Below, piece after piece: positions 27,001-39,326 of a DNA stretch of 64,000 bases. Each line of letters opens with the position of its first letter. Position 1 is the first letter of the stretch. The notes under the pieces are model-generated. The model had not been told where the DNA came from, searched no databases, and saw only the letters and a list, made by a program, of their open reading frames with translations. The stretch is from Bugula neritina. Its lineage: Eukaryota; Bryozoa; Gymnolaemata; Cheilostomatida; Bugulidae. The DNA is taken from assembly GCA_964035545.1 (NCBI GenBank), contig OZ037769.1, forward strand, positions 10,919,133 to 10,983,132, written 5' to 3'. Made by a program: the position numbers and the translations under genes.

Positions 27001-30000
27001 CTTAGCATCAACTACAGCACAATGAGACATAGCTATTTTGTACATCAATCTTTTCAATCTACACCTAAAACTAAAGATTCATAGGATCAATTAAAGAGTT
27101 GTGGCTATCGAAACTTTCGCGTAGCACATTATGGTACAATTTCATAGCATTGAACCATAATATTTTATTTGTAATACATTAAATATAGTTATATATCACG
27201 TCACAAGTACAATCCTAGCACATGGCTAGTATAATTATGGTAGCACATTTGATAGAAAAGTAAGCAACACCATGTATTGAGTATATACTAGTATAATGAT
27301 GTGAGTATAGCATATCATATACTGGTATAATGATGTGTGTATAGCATATCATATACTGGTATAATGATGTGTATATAGCATATCATATACTGGTATAATG
27401 ATGTGTGTATAGCATATGATATACTAGTATAATGATGTGTGTATAGCATATGATATACTAGTATAATGATATGTGTATAGCATATGATATACTTGTATAG
27501 CATATATAGGATATATTTACCCAGTGGGTTGTCACATATTAGTGACGATGTCGAAGAGCGTGGAGACAATGATAAATCGGCATATCTGCTTTGTATATCT
27601 TGACATTGATTGGCTGAAACTAACACCTACAAACCAATAAAAAGTATCTTCTCAACTATTTAATAGGTACTACACATTTCTCGAGTCGATATAAAGTACT
27701 ATACACATTATTTTGGTCAGAAATAGAAAAAATGTTTGAAAAAAGTTTATTCTCTTAGACCTTTTCATCATTTTAGTTTGCAAGTAAAATAATTATAAGA
27801 AAATAAGACATTAAAGACATCAGTACCTTTTGCTAGTATCATTTCTCTGTAACAGAAAGGTAATTATAAAAAACACGTACGTTATTGATGCCGCATGGTC
27901 CTTGGATTGCTGACAGCTGCTCTGATAACATTGCCAGGGGATTAAATAGTCTGCAAGGCTCTCCACATCTCTTCTCTACCTGCAGTAATAACTAGAAAGT
28001 CAACAGTTGACATGTTCATGCTGACTAAGAATTGAAACTATTGTTTTAAACTGGTGTTACACAAATCACCACTCAGTGATAACAAGCCATCAAATATTCT
28101 GCATAACATACAATCTGCTACCAGTCCTGGGTTACTGACATTTCCTCGAGTCAGTTTAGCATATATGTAGTTATAAATCCGTCGCAGTACAGCAAATGCT
28201 ACGGTTTATATAACAGGTATTAGCTTGAAACTCACAGTTTCTACATTAAAGGGGAGCCCTGGGGGTCTTCCTTTTGTTTCAATATTTCTACAGTGGTTCT
28301 CCGCAAACATTGAGACTTTCTCCAGCTGACTGAATTCTGGCTCAAACTGTCTCTCTTGAGGAGTTGCCTAGCAACAGATTAACAGTCCCACTGTACTATA
28401 CCTAACTTCTACTATATACACCTCCTAGACTAAATACTATATACATCTCCTAGACTAAATACTACATACATCTCTTAGACTAAATACTACATACATCTCT
28501 TAGACTAAATACTACATACTTCTCTTAGACTAAATACTACATACTTCTCTTAGACTAATTTCTATTTTATCTCCCAGAGACTTACACTAAATTATATCGT
28601 CTCCTAGACTAAATTTTCATTATTTAAAACTTTCTCCACCTCCATATTATTTCAGGGCAGTGCTTTTAAGACGATCTCTCTTTGACAAATATTTTTACAA
28701 GAAAAAAACAAAAGCTGTGCAGTATAAAATTAGTAAACCCAAATAGCTTTCATTTTTAACTTTATTTTTCGTAAAACTACCATACTACACACTGACTGAG
28801 GTAACCATACTACACGCTGACTAAGGTAACTATACTACACACTAACTGAGGTAACCATGCTATACCACTCAGTGATAACAAGCCATCAAATATTCTTCAT
28901 AATAACATACAATCTGCTACCAGCCCTGGGTTATGGCATTGAGTATTAGAGATAAAGCAAAACAGTACAGCAAATGTAACAGATGCTGGCTTGAAACTCA
29001 CAGTTTCTACATTAAAGGGGAGCCCTGGAGGTCTTCCTCCTGTTTCAATATTTCTACAGTGGTTCTCCGCAAACATTGAAACCTTCTCCAGCTGACTGAT
29101 CTCTGGCTCAAACTGTCTCTCTTGAAGAGTTGCCTAGCAACAGATTAACAGTCCCACTGCAGCATACCTAACTTCTAATATATACATCTCCTAAATACTA
29201 CATACATCTCTTAGACTAAATACTACATACATCTCCTATACTAAATACTACATACATCTTCTATACTAAATACTACATACATCTTCTATACTAAATACTA
29301 CATACATCTTCTAGACTGAATACTACATACTTATTTTAGACTTAATTCTAGTCTATCTCGTAGACTCTGTTCAAATCTATCTCTTAGGGATTTATACTAA
29401 ATTCTATCTCATATCTGAGGTTAAATTTTCATCAAATGATAAAATGTTCAAAACTTTCTCCACCTCCATATTATTTCAGGGCAGTGCTTTTAAGGCAATC
29501 TCTCTTTGACAAATATTTATCAAAATTTCAAAATTCTTATCTAAGGAATACAACATTTGAGATGTTGATCATAGCAAATGTACAAATCAAATGGTATAAG
29601 TATATAAACTCACAGTTTCAGTCTTGCATGGCCCAGGGTAGTTAGCATGAATGATCTTTTCCACATCAGCCATGTACTTACGTATCCATTTCTCGTTTTG
29701 TGCCTGAAATATATCATAAGGTAACTTTACGAACACAACATACTGATTGCTTAGTATAGCGTGGTGATGAATTGACCGACATGAGGAAGATGCATAGTAT
29801 AGCTACTAGAATGCTATTTTGTATATAAAATTTTATATTATAGGGGTCATTTTACTTAATTTGGTACACACTGGAAATCTCCAATTTTTAGCTATTTTTC
29901 ACAATTTAGCTGCTAATGAACATGTCTTTTTACTCAAAACTAGTAAAATATCAATAAATACGCCTAATTAATCAAGGTTCTTCTTAATTTTGCTTGATTT

Positions 30001-33000
30001 CCCATGTATTTTCTATTTATTTAGCTAATTTGGATTGCGGACCGTTACTAAAAAACCGTTAACACCAACCATTGGCTGGTCTCCCAGTAAAGATGCGTAC
30101 TCCATTTTTTAAAATAGAAACTTCATTTTAGTGAGATCAAATTTATAAAACATTTTGCAGAATATTCTTCCAAGATCACTTAGCACAGTTGGTAGCTACT
30201 TGACATGAGTAGCATTTGTATTAGTGTGAATCTATACTGGTTATTTTCTACATATTGAAACCTGTTCTGTAGAGTTCCCTTCTGTCTGGTGAAGTTTAGA
30301 AGAGTTTATCTGACTCATTGTTAGTTGGTGTACATCTGGTGTATCTCTCCCTAGTCCTCTCTTTCCTGGTGGATCTCCATTAGACACACTCTCTTCTGAG
30401 GAACTTTGTACGGGTTGCCATAGTGCTGGCTGACTTTCATCATATTTCTTCTGATTTGTTGGCGCCATATTGTCACCTTCACTATGTTTGGTTGTTGCTT
30501 CTACCTGGATAAAGTAAGATCAGACTACAAGAGATTTATAATACTAGTGTCAGTATGAAGAATGCTGTACCAGGAATGTTGTAGAAAGAATAGGGTACTT
30601 CTATTCTTCTTATATCATGATTTATACAACCTTTCTCTATTGTACTGAAGTTGCAAACTTATTTTCCTATATGTTGATAGGGAGCAGCTGTGGTCTAGGG
30701 GTTAGATCAATTGCCTAGTAAACATGAAGTTGTGGGTTCGGGCCCAGACAAAGGCCATTGGTGATGTTAGGAAGAGCATTCAGTCATAATTGCTCCTGTG
30801 CCTCATCTTAATAAGTCCTTAGCCCGATTTAACAAAAACCCTTTCCATCGGGGATTTCTCACAAGGATGTTGACTATAAACTTCTTTGAGTCATTTTCCT
30901 ATATATTAATGCAGTTTTCTCTTTATGTAATGCTTACTGTTATTATCTAATGTTGATTACCAAATTTTAGAATGAATAAATTATGTAAGCTTTTAGAAAC
31001 AATCTCAAATCATATTTAATGAAAACTAGAGCTGTTGAACCAAAGGGAATACCTCGCTTTTTATTCTTTTTATATTATTTGATTTTTTAAAAGATTTTTA
31101 TTATACGTTGTGCATAATATTCCTGCTCTTGTTTGTTAGAGAAGTTGATGCATACACTTATGCTTACTTTACAACATTCTGAATGACTAGTTAATTATAA
31201 AGCAAATAAAAGATATACAAAATAATATATAATGAATTGGGGTTGTTTAATTAAGACTTGCAACTGGTATGAGCTCTATTATAATATTTAAAGCAGGTAT
31301 AGAGTTAGTTTGACACATCACACATGCATGTTTCTTACAGCATGAAGATTTTAATTTTGCTAGTTTCTAAATTTTGCAGGCTAAAAAATAAAATTTACGT
31401 ATTTATTTCCCCAGCTCAAAAGGTTTTTGTTATTTGCTAGGAAGACTCACTGGAGATGATCCTGACGGTTCCTCTGATTGCTCAGGTGTAGTTGTGACAT
31501 AAGTTTCTGCTAAAATATTGTTGGGGGTGGGTAACTCCCCGCTCTGCAATACACATTCAACTAGGTTTTGAATTTACACAAAACATTTGGCAAAACGTCT
31601 GCTTTTCCACCAACTAACTTGCACATTATTCAATATTAGCCCATAAGTTATGTAATCTAGAAACTTTAAACTTGCTTCAACTGTTGATCGAAAAATCAAA
31701 GTTAGGTAATGTTTTAATATTTATAAGCACCTCTTCACAACCCTGGAAACAGTTTTAAATTTATATGATAAACTTGATCTTGACGAAAATAGATTTATGG
31801 TGGGACACAAATCTATTTCTGTTAAGACATACATGCAAATCTATCTCTGGTGATACAAAATATGTAACTACAGACTTAATCAAGATTTGCCTGTCTAATT
31901 ACTTATAGTGATTTGCATTTTGCACAGAAGTGTAATTTAACTTCACACAAAACTGCTAAGTTTAGTCTATTTTTTGCATAAGTTAATAAACTGTTTCAAT
32001 ATGTTTTAAATTTAGTAAAGTTGCATAATGTATATGTAGTGTTGAGGTAACCCAGTAGCCCCTGTATTGTAATGGTTAGCATGCTATAGCTTGCAAGGAT
32101 ATACTCGGTGACCTGTTTACTATTGTTATATCAGTTAACATGGAGGCTACAATTTGTAGTTAAACACCAGTAGTGTACCTTATATGTTCTGATACAAATC
32201 TTACCTGCATCATGACTTCAGGGTTAGCTTTGTCTGTGTTTTTCTCAACTGAAGGTTTATCTTGATCTGATGGTAAGATATGTTGAGCTGACAGAACTAG
32301 TGGCTGTGTGTTGGAACTGGAAGATATCACTTTCTCAGACATGGTCAGCTTTACAGCTTTCTTAACATGATTATGTCGTGTACAGCCAGGTTTGCCTCCG
32401 GGAAGAAATTGGCAACTTCCGTCGTCTGAAAAGGATTTTTCTGTAAGCGTTGAACTCAACCTTATTTCAGGAATTCCTGGGCTTAACAAGCTGTTGAGTT
32501 GAGGGGCTTCGTTTAGGTTTTTAGTTTCTTCTTTCGGCTCTGTTGTTTCTTTCGCTTCTTCTGCATTATTTTTAGCTGCGCTATCTTTAGAATTCAACTT
32601 TTCAGTAGTTTCAACCACAGCTAGTGGCGGGAGTGCTGCTATATTAGCTTTTTGTTCAGAGTTGTCGGCTTTCTCAACATCACCATAACTCTTGAAGCCT
32701 CTGTTAAACAACATGGTTTGTTTAAATAGCAGACACTCTTCTGATCAGTTATATTCTCCACATATAATCAAACAAAACAGAGAAAGTTAATTTTAAGTAA
32801 TGTGGATATGATATAATAATATATATCACAAATGATCAAAAGCAACTTGTTCAAACTTTCACTCAATTTGATGATATATTTTATTTTAAAGGCCTGCATT
32901 GTTGTCTCACATCCTGAGTATTTTCTAAACTGGACTTATAGACTTTCAGAAAGCGGCCAAATCAATTTGGAAAACAAATAAAATGTGTTTTATGTAGTTC

Positions 33001-35839
33001 ATGCATGGTTATATAAATATATAATACATTGTCATACAGGTAAAATGTGAATAATGAAGAGCTGTTGAAATGTGTAGGTCTATATACTTGCAAATCTTAA
33101 AACTTAGCAACTGTTTTATTCTATACATAATCCTCGAAGATATGTGAGTGTTACTGAATGAAATTTAAACAACGCTTGCTGTATAACTTTGTGTGAACAA
33201 CATATCCGAGTAGACAACAGATATTTCTTAATTTCTTACTTGAGTGGGTGTGGCCTCTTGACTGAACTGGAAACTGTCTCTGATTGGACAACTCTGTGAA
33301 ATGGAGCCTCCCTGCCAGTCTAAAATATATTCTTAGCTGTTTCAAAACCCAATATGCATCAGAGCATTGTGGTTACTCTACATATATACTACAGTTACTC
33401 TGTATGTACTACAGTTACTCTGTATATACTACAGTTACTCTGTATACACTACAGTTACTCTGTATATACTACAGTTACTCTGTATGTACTACAGTTACTC
33501 TGTATATACTACAGTTACTCTGTATATACTACAGTTACTCTGTATACACTACAGTTACTCTGTATATACTACAGTTACTCTGTATGTACTACAGTTACTC
33601 TGTATGTACTACAGTTACTCTGTATACACTACAGTTACTCTGTATATGCTACAGTTACTCTGTATGTACTACAGTTACTCTGTATGTACTACAGTTACTC
33701 TGTATATACTACAGTTACTCTGTATACACTACTGTATATACTACAGTTACTCTGTATGTACTACAGTTACTCTGTATATACTACAGTTACTCTGTATATA
33801 CTACAGTTACTCTGTATATACTACAGTTACTATGTATACACTACAGTTACTCTGTATATACTACAGTTACTCTGTATATATTTCAGTTACTCTGTATATA
33901 CTACAGTTACTCTGTATATACTACAGTTACTCTGTATACACTACTGTATACACTACAGTTACTCTGTATATACTACAGTTACTCTGTATATACTACAGTT
34001 ACTCTGTATATATTTCAGTTACTCTGTATATACTACAGTTACTCTGTATACACTACTGTATACACTACAGTTACTCTGTATATACTACAGTTACTCTGTA
34101 TACACTACTGTATACACTACAGTTACTCTGTATATACTACAGTTACTCTGTATACACTACAGTTACTCTGTATACACTACAGTTACTCTGTATATACTAC
34201 AGTTACTCTGTATACACTACAGTTACTCTGTATATACTACTGTATATACTACAGTTACTCTGTATATATTTCAGTTACTCTGTATACACTACAGTCACTC
34301 TATTTACTCACAAAACTCATACGACCACTAATCTCATCCCCCACTTCTTCTAATGGCTGTTCATTATTTTCAGCTTCTGAATTTCCAAAAAAGTTGAACA
34401 AGTTTCCAGAAAGCACTTTTTCTAGTATACTCTTGCTAGTTTTCTTTTCTTCTGGTTTAACAGCTACTGGTGCTTCTTCTAAGAACAGACAGACATATCT
34501 TATCTTATAACATGCATGTGATTTAGTGACCCCTTCGAACTTCCTACCTCCCTCTCATAAAGACTTGGCTGCGGCATGTCAATGTACGTCAGAAATTTAT
34601 TGGCCATAATAGGCTATTTCTGAAATAACATTTTAAATCTTTGCTAAATGCACATGTGCTATTTTATTTGCGGGCTTTAAATCAGACCTACGTCCTTAAT
34701 TTGCAACCAGTTTTATTACATTTTCTTATTATGTATCTTGATTTAAAGGGAAAGTTAATTTGCCAGTGTAAAAGAACACAACTCAGTTGTTGAAGGAAAA
34801 GACACTTAGTATAAAACTATCAAAATTGTTTTATATGCAAAAATTTAAACTAATCAACTGTTTGATGAAAAAATAATTTGTTTTTAATGTCAAAAATGTA
34901 ATGAAATTGACAACTATATTTTTTCAGTTACTGCTTAAAACAGAGCCTCACCTTTTTCATTTGGCTGACTCTCGTCAACAGATCGGCGGGCAGCACGCTC
35001 CAGTTTGTAGATCAAATCTTTATAAACCTGCAGGAGATCCTTGAGACTACTCTTAGACTCTGTGACTTTAATAACATCCTGTAGAATTTGCTTAGCACTC
35101 TGTATGGTCTCTTCTGAGCATGCCTTAGACAACTCCCTTATTTCTGCACTCACCTTAGCAGAAACACAGTACATTGAAAAGCATTTTGGTTGGTCCAATT
35201 ACAGTTCACCTCTTATTATATATAGCTGTTAAATGTGAAAGTATATTTTGTTAAACTAGGGTGTTGTTGATTTGGCGTTTGAAATTAAAACATGCAATTG
35301 CTGTATTTTATAGTTAGACAACTCCAAAATTCCGCTAAAGGTTATCTTATTTAAAAAAAACTACAATGCTGAACCTCTTCCTGATTAGTTAGCTGTCAGT
35401 ACCACTATTACTGCAAGTGTTATAGTGCCTCTATAATACTGATGGTCAAGGTGCTCCCACACAATATTCTACTTCTTGGCTAGTGGTAGGTACTTTTAAC
35501 TAGTTTAAAATGTCAAAAATATAGCTATTGGTATTGTTCACCTACTACAAAAAGCAACGTAACTTTAAGAGCGGGCAACTTCAAAATTCATCTTTAATTT
35601 TTACGGTTTTCATTGGTTTCACAATTTTCATATAGAACCAACAAGAAATGCAGATCTTTAGCCTGTGTACTCGTAACAGATACCTGATCTTGTAGGTCTG
35701 TCAGTTCAGCTGCCTCAACAGCGTATGCACAATACTTGAGAATGTAGGCATTTATTGCCTCCTTTTTCGGTTGCAATGCCAAAAAACTTTCTACTTCAGA
35801 TTTTGGCTCAGATAATATTGATGTGGTAGAACCAGCCAT
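11667..35839 (-). CDS. Very large coiled-coil protein, 39 coding exons (5' form B)
   Basis: Exons, high to low: 35839-35684, 35153-34952, 34478-34312, 33319-33240, 32700-32205, 31543-31451, 30504-30262, 29703-29614, 29133-29002, 28367-28236, 27979-27881, 27626-27521, 26968-26697, 26568-26395, 25549-25403, 25188-25096, 24260-24069, 23826-23552, 22658-22545, 22316-21992, 21775-21698, 21487-21353, 20487-20422, 20239-20186, 20083-19997, 19870-19734, 19138-18915, 18424-18294, 17555-17316, 16713-16580, 16255-16075, 15977-15593, 15123-14993, 14713-14591, 14356-14174, 13899-13711, 13400-13233, 12743-12606, 11915-11667. They sum to 6,621 nt (2,206 residues) with every junction in phase. The N-terminal third is low-complexity and Ser/Glu-rich; the rest is mostly heptad-like Glu/Lys/Leu coiled coil (for example MEKIARERGDISTELQAILK). 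The tail is basic with two MEPKQ repeats. No TM segment or signal peptide is seen. A golgin, centrosomal or cytoskeletal scaffold would fit, but I do not recognise the family. Confidence 0.85.
12744..13232. other. Coiled-coil gene introns without further features
   Basis: This intron, and the others of this gene not listed separately (for example 11916-12605, 13401-13710, 17556-18293, 22659-23551, 31544-32204), are AT-rich with normal GT..AG ends. I see no extra exons, RNAs or repeats in them. Confidence 0.6.
14463..14565 (+). mobile_element. Half copy of a palindromic repeat family (intronic)
   Basis: It shares long stretches with one arm of the palindrome at 63412-63573, including GTGACTGAGTGCA, TCTCGAGTTT and GGTTTAGGTTGGAAC. 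It lies in the intron between the exons at 14713-14591 and 14356-14174. Only one arm is present, so it is a truncated or solo-arm copy. Confidence 0.75.
14800..14975. repeat. Degenerate short tandem repeat beside a donor site
   Basis: Repeated AGTAACTCTAACT-like words with variable spacing (TAACTCTAAC, CAGTAACT). The array ends about 20 bp from the donor of the exon at 15123-14993; the intron start itself contains CAGTTACTG on the minus strand. Confidence 0.75.
16880..17315. repeat. 17-bp minisatellite made of a splice donor
   Basis: About 25 tandem copies of a 17-bp unit; on the minus strand GTATCAGTGAATGTAAG. The array starts exactly at the donor of the exon 17555-17316 (AACAAG|GTATCA). 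Every unit junction recreates AAG|GTATCA, matching the real donor. Confidence 0.95.
24027..24060. repeat. CTG/CAG trinucleotide run beside a donor site
   Basis: About ten uninterrupted GCT units, which is (CAG)n on the gene strand. It starts about 8 bp inside the intron after the donor of the exon 24260-24069. Confidence 0.9.
24283..24620. repeat. 12-bp-class minisatellite upstream of an acceptor
   Basis: Tandem ACATGTATAG / ACATGTATGG / ACATGTATGA words, about 28 copies. On the gene strand it lies just upstream of the acceptor of exon 24260-24069. It contains no AG dinucleotide (no CT on the plus strand until about 24686). Confidence 0.95.
25553..26150. repeat. Degenerate ATAGTGCATAGTG repeats in an intron
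   Basis: Two blocks (25553-25680 and 25883-26150) of imperfect GTGCATAGTG words, separated by unique sequence. The first block begins about 5 bp from the acceptor of the exon 25549-25403. Confidence 0.85.
27270..27500. repeat. About 36-bp minisatellite beside a donor site
   Basis: About six copies of a unit containing ATACTGGTATAATGATGTGT and TATAGCATATCATAT. It lies within about 20 bp of the donor of the exon 27626-27521. Confidence 0.9.
28236..28367 (-). CDS. Duplicated internal exon, copy 2 (coiled-coil gene)
   Basis: 44 codons, phase 0 at both ends. It includes FSQLEKVSMFAENHCRNIET and ends GRPPGLPFNVET before GTGAGTT. It is nearly identical to the exon at 29133-29002, with three amino-acid changes visible (Pro/Leu, Phe/Ile and Lys/Gly). 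Either exon can be skipped or both used without a frameshift. Confidence 0.85.
29002..29133 (-). CDS. Duplicated internal exon, copy 1 (coiled-coil gene)
   Basis: 44 codons in phase 0, including ISQLEKVSMFAENHCRNIET and the same GRPPGLPFNVET end as its partner at 28367-28236. Acceptor (GTTGCTAG) and donor (ACT|GTGAGTT) are identical in the two copies, so both look functional. Confidence 0.85.
30673..30891 (+). mobile_element. tRNA-derived SINE copy
   Basis: Same family as 3574-3785: GGAGCAGCTGTGGTCTAGGGG head, GGGTTCGGGCCC B-box variant, and body with GGCCATTGGTGATGTTAGGA. Short direct repeats ATTTTCCTATAT flank it (about 30661 and 30893). It is inserted in the coiled-coil gene intron between 31451 and 30504, in antisense orientation to the gene. 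Confidence 0.9.
33375..34300. repeat. 20-bp minisatellite filling an intron
   Basis: About 45 tandem copies of CTACAGTTACTCTGTATATA, some shortened, which fill most of the intron between the exons 34478-34312 and 33319-33240. The array ends about 12 bp from the donor of the upstream exon. Because the unit is not a multiple of three and lacks stops on the plus strand, all three plus frames are open for more than 300 codons; these ORFs are artefacts. Confidence 0.97.
34952..35839 (-). CDS. Alternative 5' exon pair B of the coiled-coil gene
   Basis: Exon 1B (35839-35684, 52 codons) begins MAGSTTSILSEPKSEVESFL and exon 2B (35153-34952, 202 nt) includes SSLKDLLQVYKDLIYKLERA. Exon 2B ends with a single G, completed by AA at the start of the exon at 34478 to give Glu. 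The pair is paralogous to pair A (37651-37015): both first exons have the ILxEP motif and a KYxAxAVE motif, and both second exons are exactly 202 nt with the same phases. Confidence 0.85.
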
Positions 35840-36610
35840 TTATTGCAGCCTGTGCCGAGCTGAGCCGCTACATTGGAGCCTGTTTAGTAAACTTGATGAT
35901 TGATATAAAAATGTAAAAGAATTTCAATTGTAACCATTGTCTTGCATTATTGAAATTTCCCCATAAATATGCTTTTAATATTCAACACATTAACAGTTTT
36001 TCCAAATATAAATATTATTACTATAACATGCATACATCAGACAACATACAAATAATTATATATATAGACTATGGGTCTTAAAAAGTGCACTGCAGTATAA
36101 ATCTAATGCGTGCATGTATGGTATTTTATGAGGTAAAGCATGTTGTGCAAGGTGGTTTATAAATGTTCTCTCATTACGTTATAAACCTATCACTCACTCT
36201 GAATTCATGCAATTGTTATTTTGTTATAATATAAACATAAGGCTAAGCAGAACTATATTTAATAACTTTTATTTTCATTTCTATATTGCAGATGAAATAT
36301 GCTAAAATATATTTTCAATTTCTTCAGCCTTATAATCTAACTTGATAATCTCCTTGTTCATTACTATTTTTGTAATAAAAGAAATTTAGAAGACTTTTTG
36401 GCATCCATCTTTTTAGAAAGCTCTCTTCACCTCTAAACTTCCCTGTAACAGTAAATTATTATTATATTCAATATTACTTTAGATCTTTCTTCAGTACTAC
36501 TCTATAAAAAAACATTTGTAATGCATCTTCAGGTTTACTTTTGCTATCACTTTTGCCATTTCATTTATTTACATGTCTATAACAATAGTTTTAAAGTTTT
36601 AAATAAACCT

Positions 36611-36894
<284 letters not shown>

Positions 36895-36927
36895 AATATT
36901 TACATATGTATACATATATATACATAC

Positions 36928-36930
<3 letters not shown>

Positions 36931-37001
<71 letters not shown>
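36931..37001. repeat. Second (TA)n microsatellite
   Basis: About 35 TA repeats, ending 14 bp from the donor of exon 2A (37216-37015). It sits just beyond the palindromic element and may be part of the same expansion event. Confidence 0.9.
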
Positions 37002-37005
<4 letters not shown>

Positions 37006-37014
37006 CTATATTAC

Positions 37015-37651
37015 CTGTAGAACTAGGAATTTCCTTCTCATTTGCTCTCCTCAGAGCCCTGTGTAGCTTCTTCACAGCCTGTTTGTATACTTTGAGGATA
37101 TCCTTCAAGTCCCTAAGAGAGTATCTATCAGTAGGAAGTGAATATAGCCCAGTTCTTGCATTCATCAGAAACTCGGATGGGCACTCAGTAGACCACCCCT
37201 CTATCTCTGGGTCTCTCTAAGTATAAGTCTAGTAAGTTTTATGAGAAATCTCGCTTGTGTGAAACATTAAAACTCTACTTTAGAAAGTTTTCTGAAGCAA
37301 TATATCTTTACATTAATTTCATATTTAAGACCAAAATTTTGCAAATTTCAATCAGATGAAATTTTATTGAAGGAATATCACATTTTCGATTATGAGATAA
37401 AAATGAATTATACTCATCTTATGCTATAATGCTATAAAAAAGGAGAGGCTATAGAATATCAATACAATGGAGTAGATAACATAAAATATAGACTAAGAGC
37501 ATACCTGGTTAGTAGCTCGAGCTATTTCAACAGCAAATGCTTTATACTTGAACAGCAAGCTTTGCATCTCATTGGCTGACTGACTCAATGAAATCAAATG
37601 GTCCATCTGTACTTCTGGCTCATTCAAAATCCACCTCATAGAGCTGCCCAT
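37015..37651 (-). CDS. Alternative 5' exon pair A of the coiled-coil gene
   Basis: Exon 1A (37651-37505, 49 codons) begins MGSSMRWILNEPEVQMDHLI and contains KYKAFAVEIARA. Exon 2A (37216-37015, 202 nt) contains YSLRDLKDILKVYKQAVKKL and ends in phase 1 with G. Because it ends in phase 1 it cannot splice to exon 2B (which starts in phase 0). It fits the exon at 34478, which is also used by pair B. This would give a 2,203-residue isoform with a different N-terminus from a promoter upstream of 37651. A separate truncated duplicate gene is the main alternative, but no other continuation was found. Confidence 0.75.
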
Positions 37652-39326
37652 TTCCAAGTGTGACTCAGATGAAAGTGATCAACTGCTGATTGACAAAATT
37701 TAGTTGAATTCAATAAATAGTTTATGCAAGCATTAAGGTGTTGGCATATTTCAATGACACATTTAAGTTGTGTAATTATTATGTAAATTTTACTGCAATA
37801 GCAGCACTTAGGACTTTAATTGTGATTGTATAGTATTCTTATGTATCTAAAAGTTGTCAATTCAACTAGTAAAAATAAAAATAATATTAGGAGCCATGCA
37901 GGTAGTTGAGTAGTATAAAGTTTTAGAATTCTTTGCATGGTCCATGCATTCTACAAATTTTACATAACTTGAATGGAATTATTAATTTTTAGATATAAGA
38001 ATTTAGAAGTTTCATAACTTATTATTATCCTGGGGTGGCTAACTTAGGTTATTTGCTTTTACATTGTCTTTATTTACTCTGCCCATTGTTAATTTTTCAA
38101 TTGCAAGGCAGAATTGGGAGTTACTTGCTCAGTTTATAGAGCACTTTTATTGCAGTAAATTTATGTTTTAAGGCATTATTGTCCAGGAGTACAATATTCC
38201 ATCTATATTAGTTATAGTTTTACCAAGAACTGTAAGATAGATTTTGAAATTCAGCCAAGATATATCTGTTAGCGCAATAGGAAGGGCTGTTCTTAACAGG
38301 GTGTATACACTCTAAACTGCATATAAAATAAAGTATTTCCACAGGTGCACTAATGTGGAAAATATTACCATCACTTGCTGCAGCAAACTCTGAATAAAAC
38401 CAGTAATATTATTTTATATGTTCAACATTATATTTTTAGAATGCTTAAAAAATTCTTGTTTCCATCTTTAAAAGTGCTAATATTTTAGGGAAGAACAATA
38501 CACTTGAAAACGATGGAAGAGATGCCACCTCTTACTAAATCAAAATTTTCAAGTTTTCCACTTTGGAGTTGTCTTACTCTCTCTGAGTGATAACTGCAAC
38601 AATAATAACAATAACTATTGGCATTAATTACCTGCAGTGTTCTATGGTTTATGTACATGTATAATTGCCCAAATTCTCATGTATCTAGTATTTACAAGGT
38701 AAAAAATTAGCATAATATAAAATATGCAATGAAGCACCAGATAAATTTGAGTAAAACCAGTCCACAGTGGGTAAAAGAAAAATAAAATGGAAGAACTTAA
38801 AAAGATAGCTCATTTAAAAGCAATTAGCTCAACATGTAGCAACAGTAACTTAACTAAATTTAATATCATAGAAAAGAGTAAAATTAAAGTAGTAACAAAA
38901 AACTAACATGTTCATTGTAATCTAGCAAGACAAAACCACTGTGTGTACGCACTTGTCTATGGAAAATTTTTGAAACTTAATACACCAATGACTATAAATA
39001 GCTGAGTAAATGTTGAAATTGGTGAAGCAATAAACTTGGTAAATAATGAAGAGAGTGATGCGTCATGTGAAAGACATTTCTCTACTCTGCAGTTATCTTT
39101 TATCACTCTTGACTTAGAGTGATAGTGCTAATAGGTAACATAGAATATAGACATCTGTTATGTAAGCAATGCACTAGTCACTACTGTCAGTCAGTATACT
39201 GCAGCTTATCTATAACAGCAGGAGATCTGATAGAGTAGAACTAACCACTCCTCACTGCACAAACCAGCACCGCCACTGCAACACACCCATTGCTGTTTGT
39301 CCAACAGTCGCCATGCCTGGTTATGC
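37652..39326. other. Intergenic: coiled-coil upstream region and 3' flank of the membrane gene
   Basis: No coding sequence seen. It should hold the promoter for 5' form A and the 3' UTR of the minus-strand gene that ends at 39327 (a minus AATAAA is read from TTTATT near 38072). Confidence 0.45.

Larger units (their letters stand above)
28069..29512. repeat. Tandem segmental duplication carrying a coding exon
   Basis: Two adjacent copies, about 28069-28695 and 28866-29512, about 800 bp apart. Each runs from CACTCAGTGATAACAAGCCA to ATCTCTCTTTGACAAATATT. Each includes a 132-nt phase-0 exon and its flanking intron, including a CTAGACTAAATACTACATAC-type short repeat array (28420-28560 and 29165-29330). 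Confidence 0.9.

Noticed and set aside
32050-32115. tRNA-like stretch (GTAATGGTTAGCATGCTATAGCTTGCAAG)
   Set aside because: An A-box-like half resembles a tRNA gene, but I see no matching B-box or closed cloverleaf. It is probably a decayed tRNA-derived repeat, too weak to list.
33284-34510. Three plus-strand ORFs of 325-408 codons
   Set aside because: They come from a 20-bp tandem repeat that lacks stops in any frame and lies inside an intron of a minus-strand gene.
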